DNA from: Ptychodera flava
Lineage: Eukaryota; Hemichordata; Enteropneusta; Ptychoderidae
NCBI RefSeq assembly: GCF_041260155.1
Contig: NC_091947.1
Coordinates: 29,926,528 to 29,990,527 of the forward strand
Length of the DNA stretch: 64,000 bases
Direction of reading: 5' to 3'
Shown here: piece after piece, positions 44,901 through 57,128 of the stretch
How the letters are laid out: each line of letters begins with the position of its first letter
Position numbering within the stretch: the stretch's first letter is position 1
Translations under genes and position numbers: made by a program
The notes under the pieces: model-generated
Database searches by the model: none
Told to the model about the DNA's origin: nothing
What the model saw: only the letters and a program-made list of their open reading frames with translations

Positions 44901-46440
44901 GCAGTCTGGTGCAATCTGAGAGGTTTTTAATTATTTTTACTAAGTGAAACTGTTAGAACACCCCAAGGGGGAGAGCATGAGAGGGGGTTCCCCCTCTCGT
45001 ATTGGTAATTTTGAGAAATGGATGTGTGCAATGGTGCACTCTGAGAGGTGTTTCAATTTATTTCGCATAAAAAAATTGAGTAACCCCGGCCGCCCTTCTT
45101 CCTCTCCACATTTTGGGTAACGCCCCCCTGAAATTTTCAATTTTTTGAGTGACCTCCCCCCCTCACATTCCTCCGAATACATGGGGAGACACCGTTGAAT
45201 CGATAGTGCTTTGACCCTGGTCATGTGATCTGAGTCCCTTGTACATGGTAAACCGGTTTGTTGATTGAGTGATTCGTCTTAACAGTGTTTCGGAACCAAA
45301 AATGGGGTTCCTTCATCAGTCGCTCTCTTGTTTTGTATCCCATCCGCTTGGTTGTGTGATTATATGTAAGTCATCTTAGTCCTCAAAGAGGAGAAGGTAG
45401 ATTAGTTATTGAGAGAGTTAGCTACTATTGACGGACTCTATAGTGACGGACTCTATAGTGAGCGATCCGGTGAGTGGTGTCGTATTATAATTAACATGAC
45501 CCAGCATCGATTTTAAGTTCTCAGGAAGATGTTATCTTTTGTGGTCAGAGAAACAAGGCTCACACATTGTATTTTATTATATTTGTTGTTCCTCAATTTT
45601 CCATTGTCAACTTGTACATCTTTCTAACATATTATATTGAGAGAATAATACATTGGTTTTAACACTAGTTTATTGACTCCTGTCTTGTGTTTTAAATTTT
45701 CACAATTTACAGAAGTCAAATAGTCCCCTTTAGATAGTGCCTATGCCATTGAGATATTGCAACAGAAATCTTGAAATATGATTTCTTGGGTCAGAAAAGG
45801 GAAGGAAAACATTGAAGTGTAAAGTAGACCTATGTAGTGCATGCTTGTATCATAAGTGCTAGGAAAAAAACATAAGAACTGCTTGTGGTAAAAACATTTG
45901 CGCCGCCTATGGCGGCGCCAGCAATGAATACATGAGAATAAGGTTTCCAAATTTTGCTAATTTCTGGTGCATTGTGACAATTTTTTTCATTTCTGTCTGT
46001 TATGACAATTTTTTTCCTCAGGCCATTACAGGATCATTTTTTTCTTCTATTTCACCTGGTTACATTTTTTTCCTCAAAATCCTTCACACCCCACTAGAAA
46101 TCAAATGGTTCTCCCCTCACCACGCATCAAGTTACTGCGCAATGCTACAGCTATATTCTGTAACGTTATATCAGGTGCAGACAACGAACAATGTACTTTT
46201 AAAGGGGGTCCTTATTATGATAACATATATTGACCATGGCAAGTAATGTGAACTGACTAATATTAAGTCGAGAGAGTAATAATTTGCTGTTCATAATTTG
46301 CCCCCCAAATGAAAATTTTTCGACTTACCCTCCCGCACTCAAACTTCATTTTTTACGCACTCCCAACATATTTTGCCTGTTTCCTCTCCCACTGTGAATT
46401 TTTGAAGCGCCCCTGCCCTGTGGCGAAAAAAGCTTGTCGA
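41901..46440. other. Intergenic with interspersed repeat debris, no gene seen
   Basis: No exon that I can defend. From about 44.5 kb the sequence becomes patchy with C- and G-rich runs ('ggggggggg' at 44540, 'cccccccctcac' at 45157) and repeated phrases. Examples are 'gatgtgtgcaatggtgca' near 44887 and 45019, a duplicated 'gacggactctatagt' near 45430, and an 8 bp-arm GC palindrome at 45900-45918. Confidence 0.55.
44517..46116. repeat. Inverted pair of one dispersed repeat family
   Basis: 'ggggagaaccatttgatttc' at 44517-44536 is the exact reverse complement of 46097-46116. Around each lies similar C-rich then 'tttttttc'-rich sequence (44500-44650 and 45930-46140), so these are two opposite-facing copies of a family rather than the ends of one element. 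Confidence 0.6.
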
Positions 46441-46501
46441 TTTCCCCTGCCCCGGAAAAGAAGAGACATTTAGTTTCAGGTGACATATTGTTTCTATTCA
46501 G

Positions 46502-46702
46502 GTCAAATCAAGCGGAGTTGTAAAACAATGCATATGCAAATTTCATGAACAGATGTTCCACCCTACTAATCAATTGGCGTCAAAGAAGTTCAACGAAGAA
46601 GGCAAAATCAACATAAACAGTGACTGCCCCCTAAAATGTCAAGTCTGCCCCGTAATTTTGATGAATCGGGCAGGAATTTCACCTTTCAATGAAGATGCAT
46701 AG
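46502..46702 (+). CDS. Exon-like cassette, copy 1, unknown product
   Basis: After a pyrimidine-rich acceptor (ctattcag) a frame of 66 codons runs to TAG. It includes KQCICKFHEQM and NSDCPLKCQVCPVILMN, with five cysteines. It has no start codon of its own, so it could only be an internal or last exon; I could not find upstream exons. It stops seven codons before copy 2 because of one base change. I do not recognise the family. It may be an exon of an unseen gene or a chance frame. Confidence 0.3.
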   Translation, partial: VKSSGVVKQCICKFHEQMFHPTNQLASKKFNEEGKININSDCPLKCQVCPVILMNRAGISPFNEDA

Positions 46703-47324
46703 AAAACAGTGTTGGATATGTGATTATGGGGTACAAGTCAGTCCTGGTTGTTTGACTTATATTTATTGTAATTGATATTGCAGGGCCCGTACGTCAGGCA
46801 GGCTTGCTGAGATGGGCAGAGGAGAATGGATGTGTTTTTGCTTTGAACTTTAAAGAGCATAATCTCAAGACATAAGAACGTTTGAATCGCAAGGAGACGA
46901 GAAGGGTTCGAGTATTTTCCGTATATCACTGCAAATGTTTCAACTTCCATTAAGACACAACATGTTCTTATGGATTTGACAGAGCGACACTAATTGAACT
47001 TCATAGAACATAATCTCGAGACATGAGAACATTTAAATCACAATTAAGGAGACGAGATAGATTGGAGTACTTTTTCCTGTAAATCACTGCGTTAGTAAAT
47101 TTGGTCCAACTTCCGTTAAGATACAACATGTTCTTATGGATTTGACAGAGCGACTCTGATCTGACTCGCCGAAACAAACAAAAGAAAGAACAATTCTTGC
47201 AGTTACTAATGCTGCTCCCTTATTTCATCATTAAAACGATATGTACTGCCGACTGAATACGATAAATGCGTTGACGCCCATCACCGATATCCATTGTATA
47301 AAAGGTTTCTTCTTCCATTTACAG

Positions 47325-47409
47325 AGTTGTAAAAGCTAACGGCAGAATTGAAGATCGATCAACGGACTGTCTGTACCCACCGGAGGTTTTCAGTTGGCCA
47401 GTGCCTTAA
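47325..47409 (+). CDS. Possible related terminal exon, unknown product
   Basis: The acceptor 'cttccatttacag' is followed by 'agttgtaaaagc', echoing 'agttgtaaaaca' of the cassette copies, and by a frame VVKANGRIEDRSTDCLYPPE ending at TAA (47407-47409). GRI..STDC resembles GKI..NSDC of the cassette. Very short and tentative. Confidence 0.2.
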
Positions 47410-48245
47410 TTGGGACGAGTGGTTCCGGCCAGGAATCACGCCACCACCGTTAGTAAATTTGGTCCGATTTTGAGTAAAATAGTCAAGTTTTGTCGCCTTA
47501 GTCGTTGACATAACGATATACAACACACCTATATCATAGATCTAGTGTTGGAGATGACGGTGACAGTAAGCCATAGTTTGTACGTTGTGTAACAGTCTTG
47601 AAATCCGGCCTTTCGTAATGGCAGGTAAAGTTTTTGCTGATCGTTTCTTTTCATCTCAAAATTCACCCCGTTTAGGGCTTTGAGAGCGACTTTGGAGATA
47701 AGTGCGGTTGAGACCCTTTCAAGGGATAACCATTACTTTTACATGAGGGTGGGATGATCGGCACGGTTGAATACTTAGAGCAACGATGCTAATACTTCGA
47801 TAGAGTGAAAACAAATGCCTTGCGGGTGACAAAACTAAGCTTTTTGATATAGCGTCGGTATTTTGAAACGATGGATATAATATCATAATTTATATTGGGC
47901 GAAATTAACTACGTACTCAAAGGCCAGTGAAACACATTGTTTACGATAGCAAAACGTAATTACCGAATTAAAATTCTTGTTCGATCTTGTTGTAACCTTT
48001 AATCTCTACATGTCCTAAATATAACATGAATTTGAAAATATTAATAATTATGTCACATCCTTCATTCCCACAATATAAGTGGACTGTTCCATTACTAAGA
48101 GGCAGCCACCCGCTTCACCCACACCGTCTATGGTTGAAGTGAAAGATAACATAAGCGGAGAATAAGTTTACTGATTATCAAGATGTGACGGTGTCAAAAG
48201 GAAGAAGAGACATTTTATTTCAGGTCAGACATTCTTTCTATTCAG

Positions 48246-48467
48246 GTCAAATCAAGTAGAGTTGTAAAACAATGCATATGCAAATTTCATGAACAGATGT
48301 TCTACCCTACCGATCAGTTGGCGTCAAAGAAGTTCAACGAAGAAGGCAAAATCAACATAAACAGTGACTGCCCACTCAAATGTCAAGTCTGCCCCGTAAT
48401 TTTGATGAATCGGGCAGAAATTGCACCTTTGAATGAAGATGCAGAGAAAACAGTGTTGGATATGTGA
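48246..48467 (+). CDS. Exon-like cassette, copy 2, unknown product
   Basis: Same frame as copy 1 after the acceptor 'ctattcag', 73 codons, ending NEDAEKTVLDM then TGA. The five cysteines of copy 1 are all kept. Of about 12 differences from copy 1 in the frame, three are synonymous, which does not show selection either way. A third copy from 48979 has lost one A in 'gtaaaaca' and is out of frame, then diverges after about 100 bp. Confidence 0.3.
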   Translation, partial: VKSSRVVKQCICKFHEQMFYPTDQLASKKFNEEGKININSDCPLKCQVCPVILMNRAEIAPLNEDAEKTVLDM

Positions 48468-49079
48468 TTATGGGGTACAAGTCAGTTCTGGTTGTTTGAC
48501 TTATATTTATTGTAATTGAATGGCAGGATTTGACTCTCCCAAACAAACAAAAGAAAAAAACAATTCTTGCAGTTACTAATGCTGCTCCCTTATTTCATCA
48601 TTAAAACGATATGTACTGCCGACTGAATACGATAAATGCGTTGACGCTAGCAAAACCTAATTACCGAATTAAAATTCTTGGTCGATCTTGTTGAAACCTT
48701 TAATCTCTCTACATTTCCTAAATATTACATTAATTTGAAAATATTAATAACTATGTCATATCATTCATTCCCAAAACATAAATGGACTGTTCCATTTTGA
48801 ATATACACCCGCCCACTTCACCCACAACCGTTTATTGTTGAAAAGAAAGATTACGTAAGCGATACTGCAAAAAAAAAAAACACAAAAAAAACGGAGAATA
48901 ACTTTAATGTTCAAGAAGTGACGGTGTCAAAACAAAGAAGAGACATTTTATTTCAGGTCAGATATTGTTTCAATTCAGGTCAAATCAAGTAGAGTTGTAA
49001 ACAATGCATATGCAAATTTCATGAACAGATGTTCTACCCTACCGATCAATTGGCGTCAAAGAAGTTCAACAAAGGGTCA

Positions 49080-50120
49080 TTTTTTGTTAGACTTAGTTAG
49101 GCAATAGTATTGCCATCTCTTTCCTACCGTATTTATTGACGATAGTAGCTGTCATTGCAGCACAAGTGGATTATTTTGATTGACCATATTCAGTGGTGGT
49201 CGATATTTTAGGAAGAACATGTTGCAACATGTACCGGTACTCGAACGACATATGAACGGCATTTCTGATCACGCTGTCCACGACACAGGCATTCGTTGAA
49301 GCAAGATTGCATTTTGTCATAAATTGATCATTATCGTATCAGTTTCGTAGCCTTCGTTATAGTGTGAAATTATGCCCGCTTCTAGTATACCGTCTCGTCG
49401 CTTCAAATGTTATCGTCTAAGTCGAAAGGGTTGACCACTGTTCAATACAAAAAAGGCTTCGAAAATATAACAAGAGAGGGTAGGTTTCGACTTTTCCCCG
49501 GTCGACAGTGTCAACATACGGTAATTTTGTAAGTTTAGATGTACAAAGTAATTTTCCTTTGCACATATTTTCTTTTCTTGGACGGCTGTTTGTCAACGCA
49601 TTGTGTTATTCCAAAAGCCAAACTACACTGCAGATTGTGTTGTTGATTCTACCATGAAAAGCGATTCAATACAATGGACACTGCTCAATATCCAGAGATG
49701 CAAATACCATCATGTTGATACATGATCTGGCTGCCTGATAATCAAAAGGCGCCTTTTTCTCCCCATTACCTTTCTAGGTTTACAAACCAAATTCATCATA
49801 TGGATTCTCTTTTTTTCCAGCTTCATGCATATTGCTTTAAAGTTACTAACGCATGGCATTTCGCATACCGATAAATTAGACAAGGACTTTACACAACACT
49901 CCTTGTCAATTCTTTCGTCTTAGCATAAGAGAGAGAGAGAGAGAGAGACTGGAAGAATTTGTCTCTCCAGCGAACGTAATGTAGTGAAACCGAGTTGACT
50001 CTCTGTTTGTTTCTAGTCTTTTAAACATGTTTACTTACTTTCTTGAGGATGACAAGAAATGTTCTTCAGTGGCTGAGTTCTGCACGGCATTCTTATGGCA
50101 CACTCTTGGCGGCGCTCCTT
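49080..50120. other. Intergenic, no gene seen
   Basis: Unremarkable AT-rich sequence with an (AG)n run at 49928-49948. It leads up to the LINE insertion site. Confidence 0.6.
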
Positions 50121-50445
50121 AGACAGGCTTTTTTTTTTTTTTTGAAAAAGATAAATTTATTTCAACATAGTCACAAATAAAACAAATCTACATAACTGTG
50201 AATGCGTTAAAATTACAATGCGCCTTGTGTGAAAAAACAAATAATTAGCTGTTTGATTACAAAGATCATCATATGAATGCATTCAGGATGCATTCTTCTC
50301 CTTCCAGTCTTACAAGGCTTGAAAACTTTGTGATAAAATCCTCAGTTTTGTTCATCATCTTATAAATGAAATACAATGTATTCATCCATGAGGAGAGATG
50401 ACATTTCAATTGCATGACATAGGATTGAAGGAAACTTTAATCCCA

Positions 50446-51324
50446 TCAAGAGTAACCGAATTTCGAATATTCCAAACTGTAGGAAGTAATACAGTAAATA
50501 ATGTCAGATGTTGCATTATTATCATTTTCGATTCCTGCAATTGCTAATCTTTTGATATTGATATTATTATCAAAGTTGTGGTTTCTGACAAGAAGAAATA
50601 CATTTCTGCCAGATTTCTTTAACATATTTACACTCAATAAGATGTGTTCCAGTGTTTCTTCTTGGCCACAAATATGGCATTTCCCATCACTTAAATTGAA
50701 AGTTTTGGCCAAGCTTCCTGTGACTAGGCCTCGATGGAAAATCTTCCAATTTCAATCATTTACTGAATTGCTGACAATTTTTGTTGAATTAAGACGGCTG
50801 AATAGAGTAGCTTTGTAACTGTCAGTAAGACTTAGATTCTCAGCCCATTTTTGACCAATCTGACCTCTGACTGCATGCCATTTCTTATCAACTAATTTCC
50901 AATAAAGTGACTTGGTTTTGACCTCACTTTTTGTCAGACCATAATTCTCTAAGTCTAAGATATCATTGTTTTCTTTATTTTGGATGTTTGAAGAGATGAT
51001 TTGTTTCCAGGAATCTGGAATAGCATTGAGGAGTGTTTCATACTCTGTTTTGATTTCCTCTTGCACATGTCTATTTGTACCTCCTCTAATTTTTGCAATT
51101 ATTTCCCATTGTTGAAGCCAGTCATTTCTGTCATCATTCCAGATGTCCCTAAGCCTTAAAATTCCACTCTTTGACCATTTGTCATAAAAGAGGACACTTC
51201 CTTCATTCTTAATATTGTCGTTATACCACAGAACTTCTCTAAGAAGATTCTGTTTTGATGTTGGCAGATTCACTCTTGTAAGTCTAAGTGACTTCCAGGT
51301 ATTTAACATATCCCCATACACCAT
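50446..51324 (-). pseudogene. LINE ORF2 C-terminal part, in two frames
   Basis: The first piece (50752-51324) encodes a region with SLYWKLVDKKWHAVRGQIGQ, typical of the linker after the reverse transcriptase. The second (50446-50712) holds CHICGQEETLEHILL, the Cys/His zinc motif found at the end of L1/Tx1-type ORF2. A frame change near 50750 separates them. Together with the upstream break, the copy is not translatable as one protein. Confidence 0.82.
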
Positions 51325-51562
51325 TGGGGTCGTTTGTTGTTGACTTTGAAATTGAGATGGAGGTAGTGATAATCACTATTAAGTTTATTGTCATAACTCG
51401 CTATGAAATATTTTGATAAGCTGGCCCATTTAGGGGTCCCCTTATCTGGATTTTTCTCAAATAGTTTCATAAGCCACTTTAATTGGAGTGCATTAATTTT
51501 TTCTTCAATGTCGACAACTTTTTTGCCACAGTCATCATATCTTTGAATGAAAATACCCCTTT

Positions 51563-53579
51563 TTATAACTTCTCGTTTACCTCTCCAAATAAATTTCCAT
51601 AATTTACTATTTGCTTCATTAATAATTTCTTAGGTACGTGATCAAATGATGCCAGGTACCATAATTTTGATGCAGCCAGCATATTAGCTACTATTGCTCT
51701 GCCTTTAAACGACAGATTTCTAGTATTCCAGATCTTAAGGCAATTCGTAAATTTTTCCATCACTGTTTTCCAGTTTTCTCTAGATGTGTTACTGTTTCCA
51801 AACCCAACTCCCAAGATCTGTAAAACCTTGTTTGAAAAATCGATCCCTTCCACTGAATCAGTGCGGTTTTTAAAACTCCCAGCCCATAAACCTTTGGATT
51901 TCTTTTTGTTCAGCTTTGCACCTGTTGCTTTTTCATATTTGTTGAACATTTTCAATGACTGAGTAATGCTTTTCAAATTTCTCAAGTAAAGAGTCGTATC
52001 ATCTGCAAAACTCTTAATTTTTTCCTCTTGTTTGTCTGGTAGTATGAATCCTGATATGCTGTCATCTTTACGAATATTTTCGGCAAGCACTTCTGCTGCC
52101 ATGATATACAGTAATGGTGATAAGGGGCACCCTCGTCTCACACCCTTCTGAAGTTGAATACTGCGAGAAAGAAAGCCATTACACTTAATTTTGCATGTAG
52201 TATTATTATAAAGAATTTTTATCCACTTGATAAAGTCAGTGCCAAAGTTGAATTTGTCAAGGACTTGAAAAAGGAAGTCTCTGTTTAACCTGTCAAAAGC
52301 TTTTGTTTGGTCAAGACTTATGACAATAAGAGGTTTATCAGTAAAATTAGCGTATTCAATAATATCTCTAGTAAAGACAATATTATCACCTATCTCCCGC
52401 CCGGGGATGTATCCACATTGATCTGGGCTACATATTTTGCCAATTACCTTCCGCACCCTATTAGCAATTACTTTTGCAAGAATCTTATAGTCTACATTGA
52501 GGAGACTTATCGGTCTCCAATTGTTTAAGTCTGCCTTATCTCCCTTTTTATAGAGCAAATAAACTAAACCAAGTTTCTGGCTGTTCGTTAATTCCCCTGA
52601 ATTAAAGCAAGCGTTAAATGTTTCAATTAGGTCGGACCCTAAAATATGCCAGAAGCATTTATAGAATTCCACTGAAAGGCCATCAGAACCTGGTGACTTA
52701 TTGTTGGCCATCGACTTTAAAGCGTTAAGAGCTTCTTCCTGTGTAATTTGACCTTCACAACTCTGTTTATCTTGATTACTTAAAACAATGTTGGTTTTAT
52801 CTATTAATTCCCTCTGTAGTAGGGTGTCAACATTTTCTTGTTTGTAAAGATCTTCATAAAATTCTGCTTGTATGTCTAATATAGAATCAATATCAGTGAC
52901 TATTTTGCCACTCTTGTCTCTAACCTCCTTGAATAGTTTTTCTTTACCTCTCTGTTTTTCTAGATTGAGGAAATATTTTGAAGACTTCTCTCCTTGTTCA
53001 ACCCATTGGGCCCTTGATCGAATTTGCTGTCCTTGTATTTGATTTAATTCGTATGATTTTAACTGGTTTTTAACCTCTTCAATATCACTTGCAGATTGAT
53101 CTGATGTCATCATATTGTGCAGTCTTTTTTCCAACAGATTACGGTGTTTCTTATTACTTCTGTTTTTCTGTAAACTATACTTAATGGCCAATTCTCGAAG
53201 TTTATCCTTGCCTTTGTCCCACCAAACTGAAATGTCATCAAAAAGAGGCTTTTGACTTTGCCAAAATTTCCAGAGGTTTTCTACTTGGTTTTTGAAATGA
53301 GTACATGACAGGTGACTGTTATTGAATTTCCATGTCCCTTTCCCACGTTTTACACCTTCTAAAGATTCCATATCAACTACAACTGGTTGATGATCTGAAA
53401 TAACACAAGATAAAATTTCACACTTTTTAACCTCGGTAAACAAGTCACTCGTGAAGAGCCACCGGTCCAGTCTGACTTTTGTCTGATAGTTCTTTTTGTC
53501 TTTGCAAAGTCTGTGCCACGTGTATTGGAGAAGATGTGGGTGTAATCTTCTCCAAACATCAGTCAGATTGAACTGATTC
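51563..53579 (-). pseudogene. LINE ORF2: endonuclease end and reverse transcriptase
   Basis: Open from the truncation point; the first internal ATG is at 53443. Near the N-terminus lie LTDVWRRLHPH and ISDHQPVVVD, the last motif of the APE-type endonuclease with its catalytic His. The reverse transcriptase carries NNKSPGSDGLSVEFYK, NWRPISLLNVDYKILAKV, GVRRGCPLSPLLY and the catalytic SFADDTTLYL. The NWRPISLLN.D.KILA and QCGYIPGR wording is of the L1/Tx1 branch rather than RTE or CR1. The frame ends early at 51563 through a single frameshift near 51.6 kb, after which the reading continues in another frame (WKFIWRGKREVIKRG). Confidence 0.9.
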
Positions 53580-53637
53580 AGACAGGCTTACTTTAGTGGT
53601 CACTGTGATAGCGCCACCAATGTTTGAGGTGTGGCTG

Positions 53638-53691
53638 TGATATAAGCCGTACTTGGCTGATCATTGATATAAGCCGTACTTGGCTGATCAT
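53638..53691. repeat. Exact 27 bp tandem duplication
   Basis: A 27 bp unit beginning 'tgatataagccgtacttg' occurs twice without a mismatch just beyond the LINE. Confidence 0.95.
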
Positions 53692-54559
53692 TGTTTTCCT
53701 TTCCCTGTTCATAACTTTTTTTTTCATCTACTGGAGACAGTTCTCCCGAGACAACAAGGCTGTTTACACTGATTCTTTTGAATTCAGAGTAGAATTACTT
53801 TATTGACCACATTGCTACAATAATTACAAATTCATCTCTATATATTATGCATGAAAGCAATGAAAAATAATGTAATTTTTTTCTCTTAAGTGAAATCAAC
53901 TGATGACATTTGCAAAATTGGGCCAATGGATAACTTTGACACAATACTGAGTACTCTGAACTTTGAAAATCAATATATCCATAGCACAGATAAATTTTCC
54001 GAAATCATTTTTGTAAGTATCACACATCTTGACACTATCACATAAAAGAGAGAAGACATTTTACCAGTAGAAATGTTTCAACACAATTTAGCACCCTTTT
54101 GTTGGTCAATTTCAAGTGAAAACTTCTTTAGTTCTATCACTATCAAGAACATATTTCCTGTTGACAAATATTCACCCTTTTTCCATTTCATTTTTGATTC
54201 CTATCTCTATCCTAGCTTGAAATTAAAAAGCGTTTTAGGAAGTGTGCCCTTTTAAATTCCTTTCTCTGCTCTCGCGTTTGAGGATGTTGGAAGTGTTCGT
54301 TACCACTTTGTCAATCGTTTTGTTCAAATTAAAAAAATACATAGATATCGTGTTAGGAAAATCTAATTATAAATTGGAATCTACAAACTTAGTACATCTT
54401 TTCGTAACTATGTGATAACTCTTATTCAGTTCAAGTATTAAAACTGTCCATTTATACAGAAAGTGATATTTATATATCCATAATATATGTCTGCAGCCTT
54501 ATAACAAACTTACTAAACTAAACTTCCAGATTATCGATTTAAAATATGATTAAAAGTAA

Positions 54560-55500
54560 GACACACGTAGGGAAAAATGGTATTTAAAATATGCCAAGCA
54601 AACCTAACTTGAATACAATCCATGTAAAATGTGCTCAAAATTAAATTCTAAATGTTCGAGAAAATGTTGCAAATATTCAACCAAGCTAGCTTGAAGACAA
54701 TCACAATAAGACTAAATGCTAAGACTAAATGTGTCTATGGGTGGCAAATAGTACACCAAACTTTAAAAACAATCTAGTATGTTACAATAGAAAACTAAAT
54801 CTGACAAGAATCTTACGGATAAACAACACTTTATAATAAAATTTCGCAAATTGCAATTCAAGCTTGAAAACAAATTATTTAAATCTGGCAAACAGAAAAC
54901 AAACTTGAAGACAATGTAAAATATGGTTAACAGTAAACATCACATCACAACCTTTTTGTGTAAAAAGACCTAAAACAGTACACCAAACTTGAGAACAACT
55001 AAGTATGTTGTCTAAACTAAACCTAACAACAATCTTAATAATTAACGAAACTTTGTATAAAAATGTGGCAAATATAGGCCTAATACCAAACTTGAAGACC
55101 ATGCACGTAAAATCTGGTAAACAGAAGACGAAACTTGAAGACAACCTATACAACAAGGTTGCAAATAGCTGATCAAACTTGACAACAATATACTTAAAAT
55201 TTCATGTGGCAAATAATTAACCAAAGTTTCAAAAAAAATCTATGTAAAATTGACACGTACTAGTAGTACCCCAAACTTGAAGACATAAAAGAGGTATAAA
55301 GGGGTGTAAAGGAGTGAAAGAGGTGTAAAGAGGTGGCAAACAGTAAAGCAAACTTCATGTGAAAATGTGAAATATAGTAAACTAAACAAACAATACACCA
55401 ACTTTATCCACAAATGTAACAACACAGTAAACCAAAGTTTCACACAATATTTTTAAAATGTGGTGAATAGTGAACCAAACTTAGATACAATGGTTTGTTT
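54560..55500. repeat. Highly degenerate tandem repeat
   Basis: Phrases such as 'ccaaacttgaagacaat', 'taaaatgtggcaaatag' and 'gcaaacagtaaa' recur every 40-70 bp with many changes, sometimes without the middle part. A small sub-array of 'gaggtgtaaagg' units lies at 55285-55335. No coding frame persists. Confidence 0.7.
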
Positions 55501-57128
55501 CCAGATGATTTAAAAGCTGTAATACCATAGTTTAAGGTTGGTGAAACAATCTTTGACACGATTTATAATTCATCAGAGTAATTGTAAACCCTATCTGCTG
55601 TCTGAGCAAGTAGGGTGCAACTTTGGTCCGTGGCTAACAACGGCTAAGTGAAATTCGTATTCATTTTTGAGACCATTTCACATACTGACATTATTTTCAG
55701 TGACGAACGAATATGAAGCGATCACTTTTTCGAATACACAGTGAATCTTAAATTTGGTAATTTGGCGATGATTTCTTTTTCCAGAGACTCGGTTTTTGAA
55801 AACAAAATCATTAACAGTGTTTCAATATGCTATCGACGATGTGCCACTTTTCTTTAAAGATAGGGAGATCGGCACAAAATCCGTCAACGGCCTTTTGTCT
55901 GTCACCGACAGTTTATGGCATCGTCCTGCAATCGTTTTATTTATATGAAGCACTGCAGGGAGTTCAAAGAGTAACGATGTGGCAATTATAGACAAATGCT
56001 CCCTACAAAACGTGCCTGTAAAATGAAAATAAATAAACTATTCGCAGGAACATGGAACTATATTTGTAATTTAATTTGCAAGAATGACGGTCAGAACTGT
56101 GAGTAACAAACTACAGACTGTTTAAAAGCAATATCCAGATTCACACTGCATTCTTGAAAACGGATGCTTTACGCTTATTTATTTTTCAAACAAACCGTAA
56201 AATCATGAAAATGTTCATTTCGAAATGGATTGAATTTTCACTTGGCCGTCACTTGCCACCATCCAAGGACCAACTTTTTGAATATTGTTTTACAAAAAGG
56301 AGAATCATTACAAATAATCCACTGGCAGCTTTTACTGCTTGCCAGGGCAAACGCTAGCTAGAAGCATTCGAGATTTCCAAACACATGAGTCAATATCCAA
56401 AACAGAAATGGAGATTAAGAAAGATTTTAACTACTAAAGCCAAGCCTTTCCATTGGGAATGAGATTTCAATCGTCCTAGGATTAAATGTGTTTTACATTT
56501 TTTAAATTTTAATTCCATTAAAGGAAATCCTTGTCGGTCTCCTTTGCAACATTCTACAAAATTTGTGTTCGCTCCATTTTTTTTGCTAGTACAAGAAATC
56601 TCATTGTGGAAATATTTACATAAAACATTACTCATGAAAGGTTTCACCCAACTCTCCACATTTGCTACATATCTGGTACTCAATCCAAAAATCGATGTAA
56701 AATAGTAGCCTGTATAAATGATATATCGATGTATGGGCCTAGTGGTAAATGTTTTCAATCACTATCATAACTTCACCACGTATACTTGCTATTCTATAAC
56801 TGACTAGATCACTGATATATTGACGATGGGAAAACGAAATTCAATCGTTTGACGAAAATCTGAGCCAAATCAAATTATCTGTTCACAGAAGCGTAACAAG
56901 ATGTCAGTTCTTCTAAATCAGGTTTCTCTTTCTCAGGTAACAAATTGACAGTCTCTTTACTTTTGACTTTGTATGTGTACCTTTCACAAAAAGTTACGTA
57001 AAACATTAAATGAGCTGTTGACCGACACTATACACCCTGTTTCAGTCGGCCGCATAACATTTCGATTTTCATCTAAGGGTAGCACATTCATTCCGTACTG
57101 AAAGGTCTCCTGGAACTAATTCGTTCAT
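55500..57128. other. Intergenic, no gene seen
   Basis: AT-rich sequence without supportable features; the left part may hold the 3' UTR of the Toll-like receptor gene. Confidence 0.55.

Larger units (their letters stand above)
46453..49075. repeat. Nested local segmental duplication
   Basis: A block of about 320 bp at 46453-46780 recurs at 48205-48525 and, truncated, at 48937-49075. A second block, 47165-47280, recurs at 48530-48650. A third, 47945-48175, recurs at 48650-48870. A fourth, about 166 bp, is tandemly doubled within 46835-47160. The 46.5 and 48.2 kb copies differ at roughly 13 sites over 280 bp, so the duplication is recent. No terminal repeats or transposase were found, so this is more likely unequal exchange than transposition. 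Confidence 0.85.
50131..53579 (-). mobile_element. 5'-truncated LINE, L1/Tx1-type, with target-site duplication
   Basis: A retrotransposon on the minus strand ending in poly-A (poly-T at 50129-50143 on plus). The 10 bp direct repeat 'agacaggctt' at 50121-50130 and 53580-53589 is its target-site duplication. Only the end of the endonuclease domain remains on the 5' side, so it was truncated on insertion. The coding part is ORF2: endonuclease C-terminus, reverse transcriptase and a C-terminal CCHC-like zinc knuckle. The body is 3449 bp. The clean duplication and long frames suggest a fairly young insertion. Confidence 0.92.

Noticed and set aside
45932-46246. 104-residue plus-strand frame
   Set aside because: Phe-rich because it crosses poly-T tracts of a dispersed repeat.
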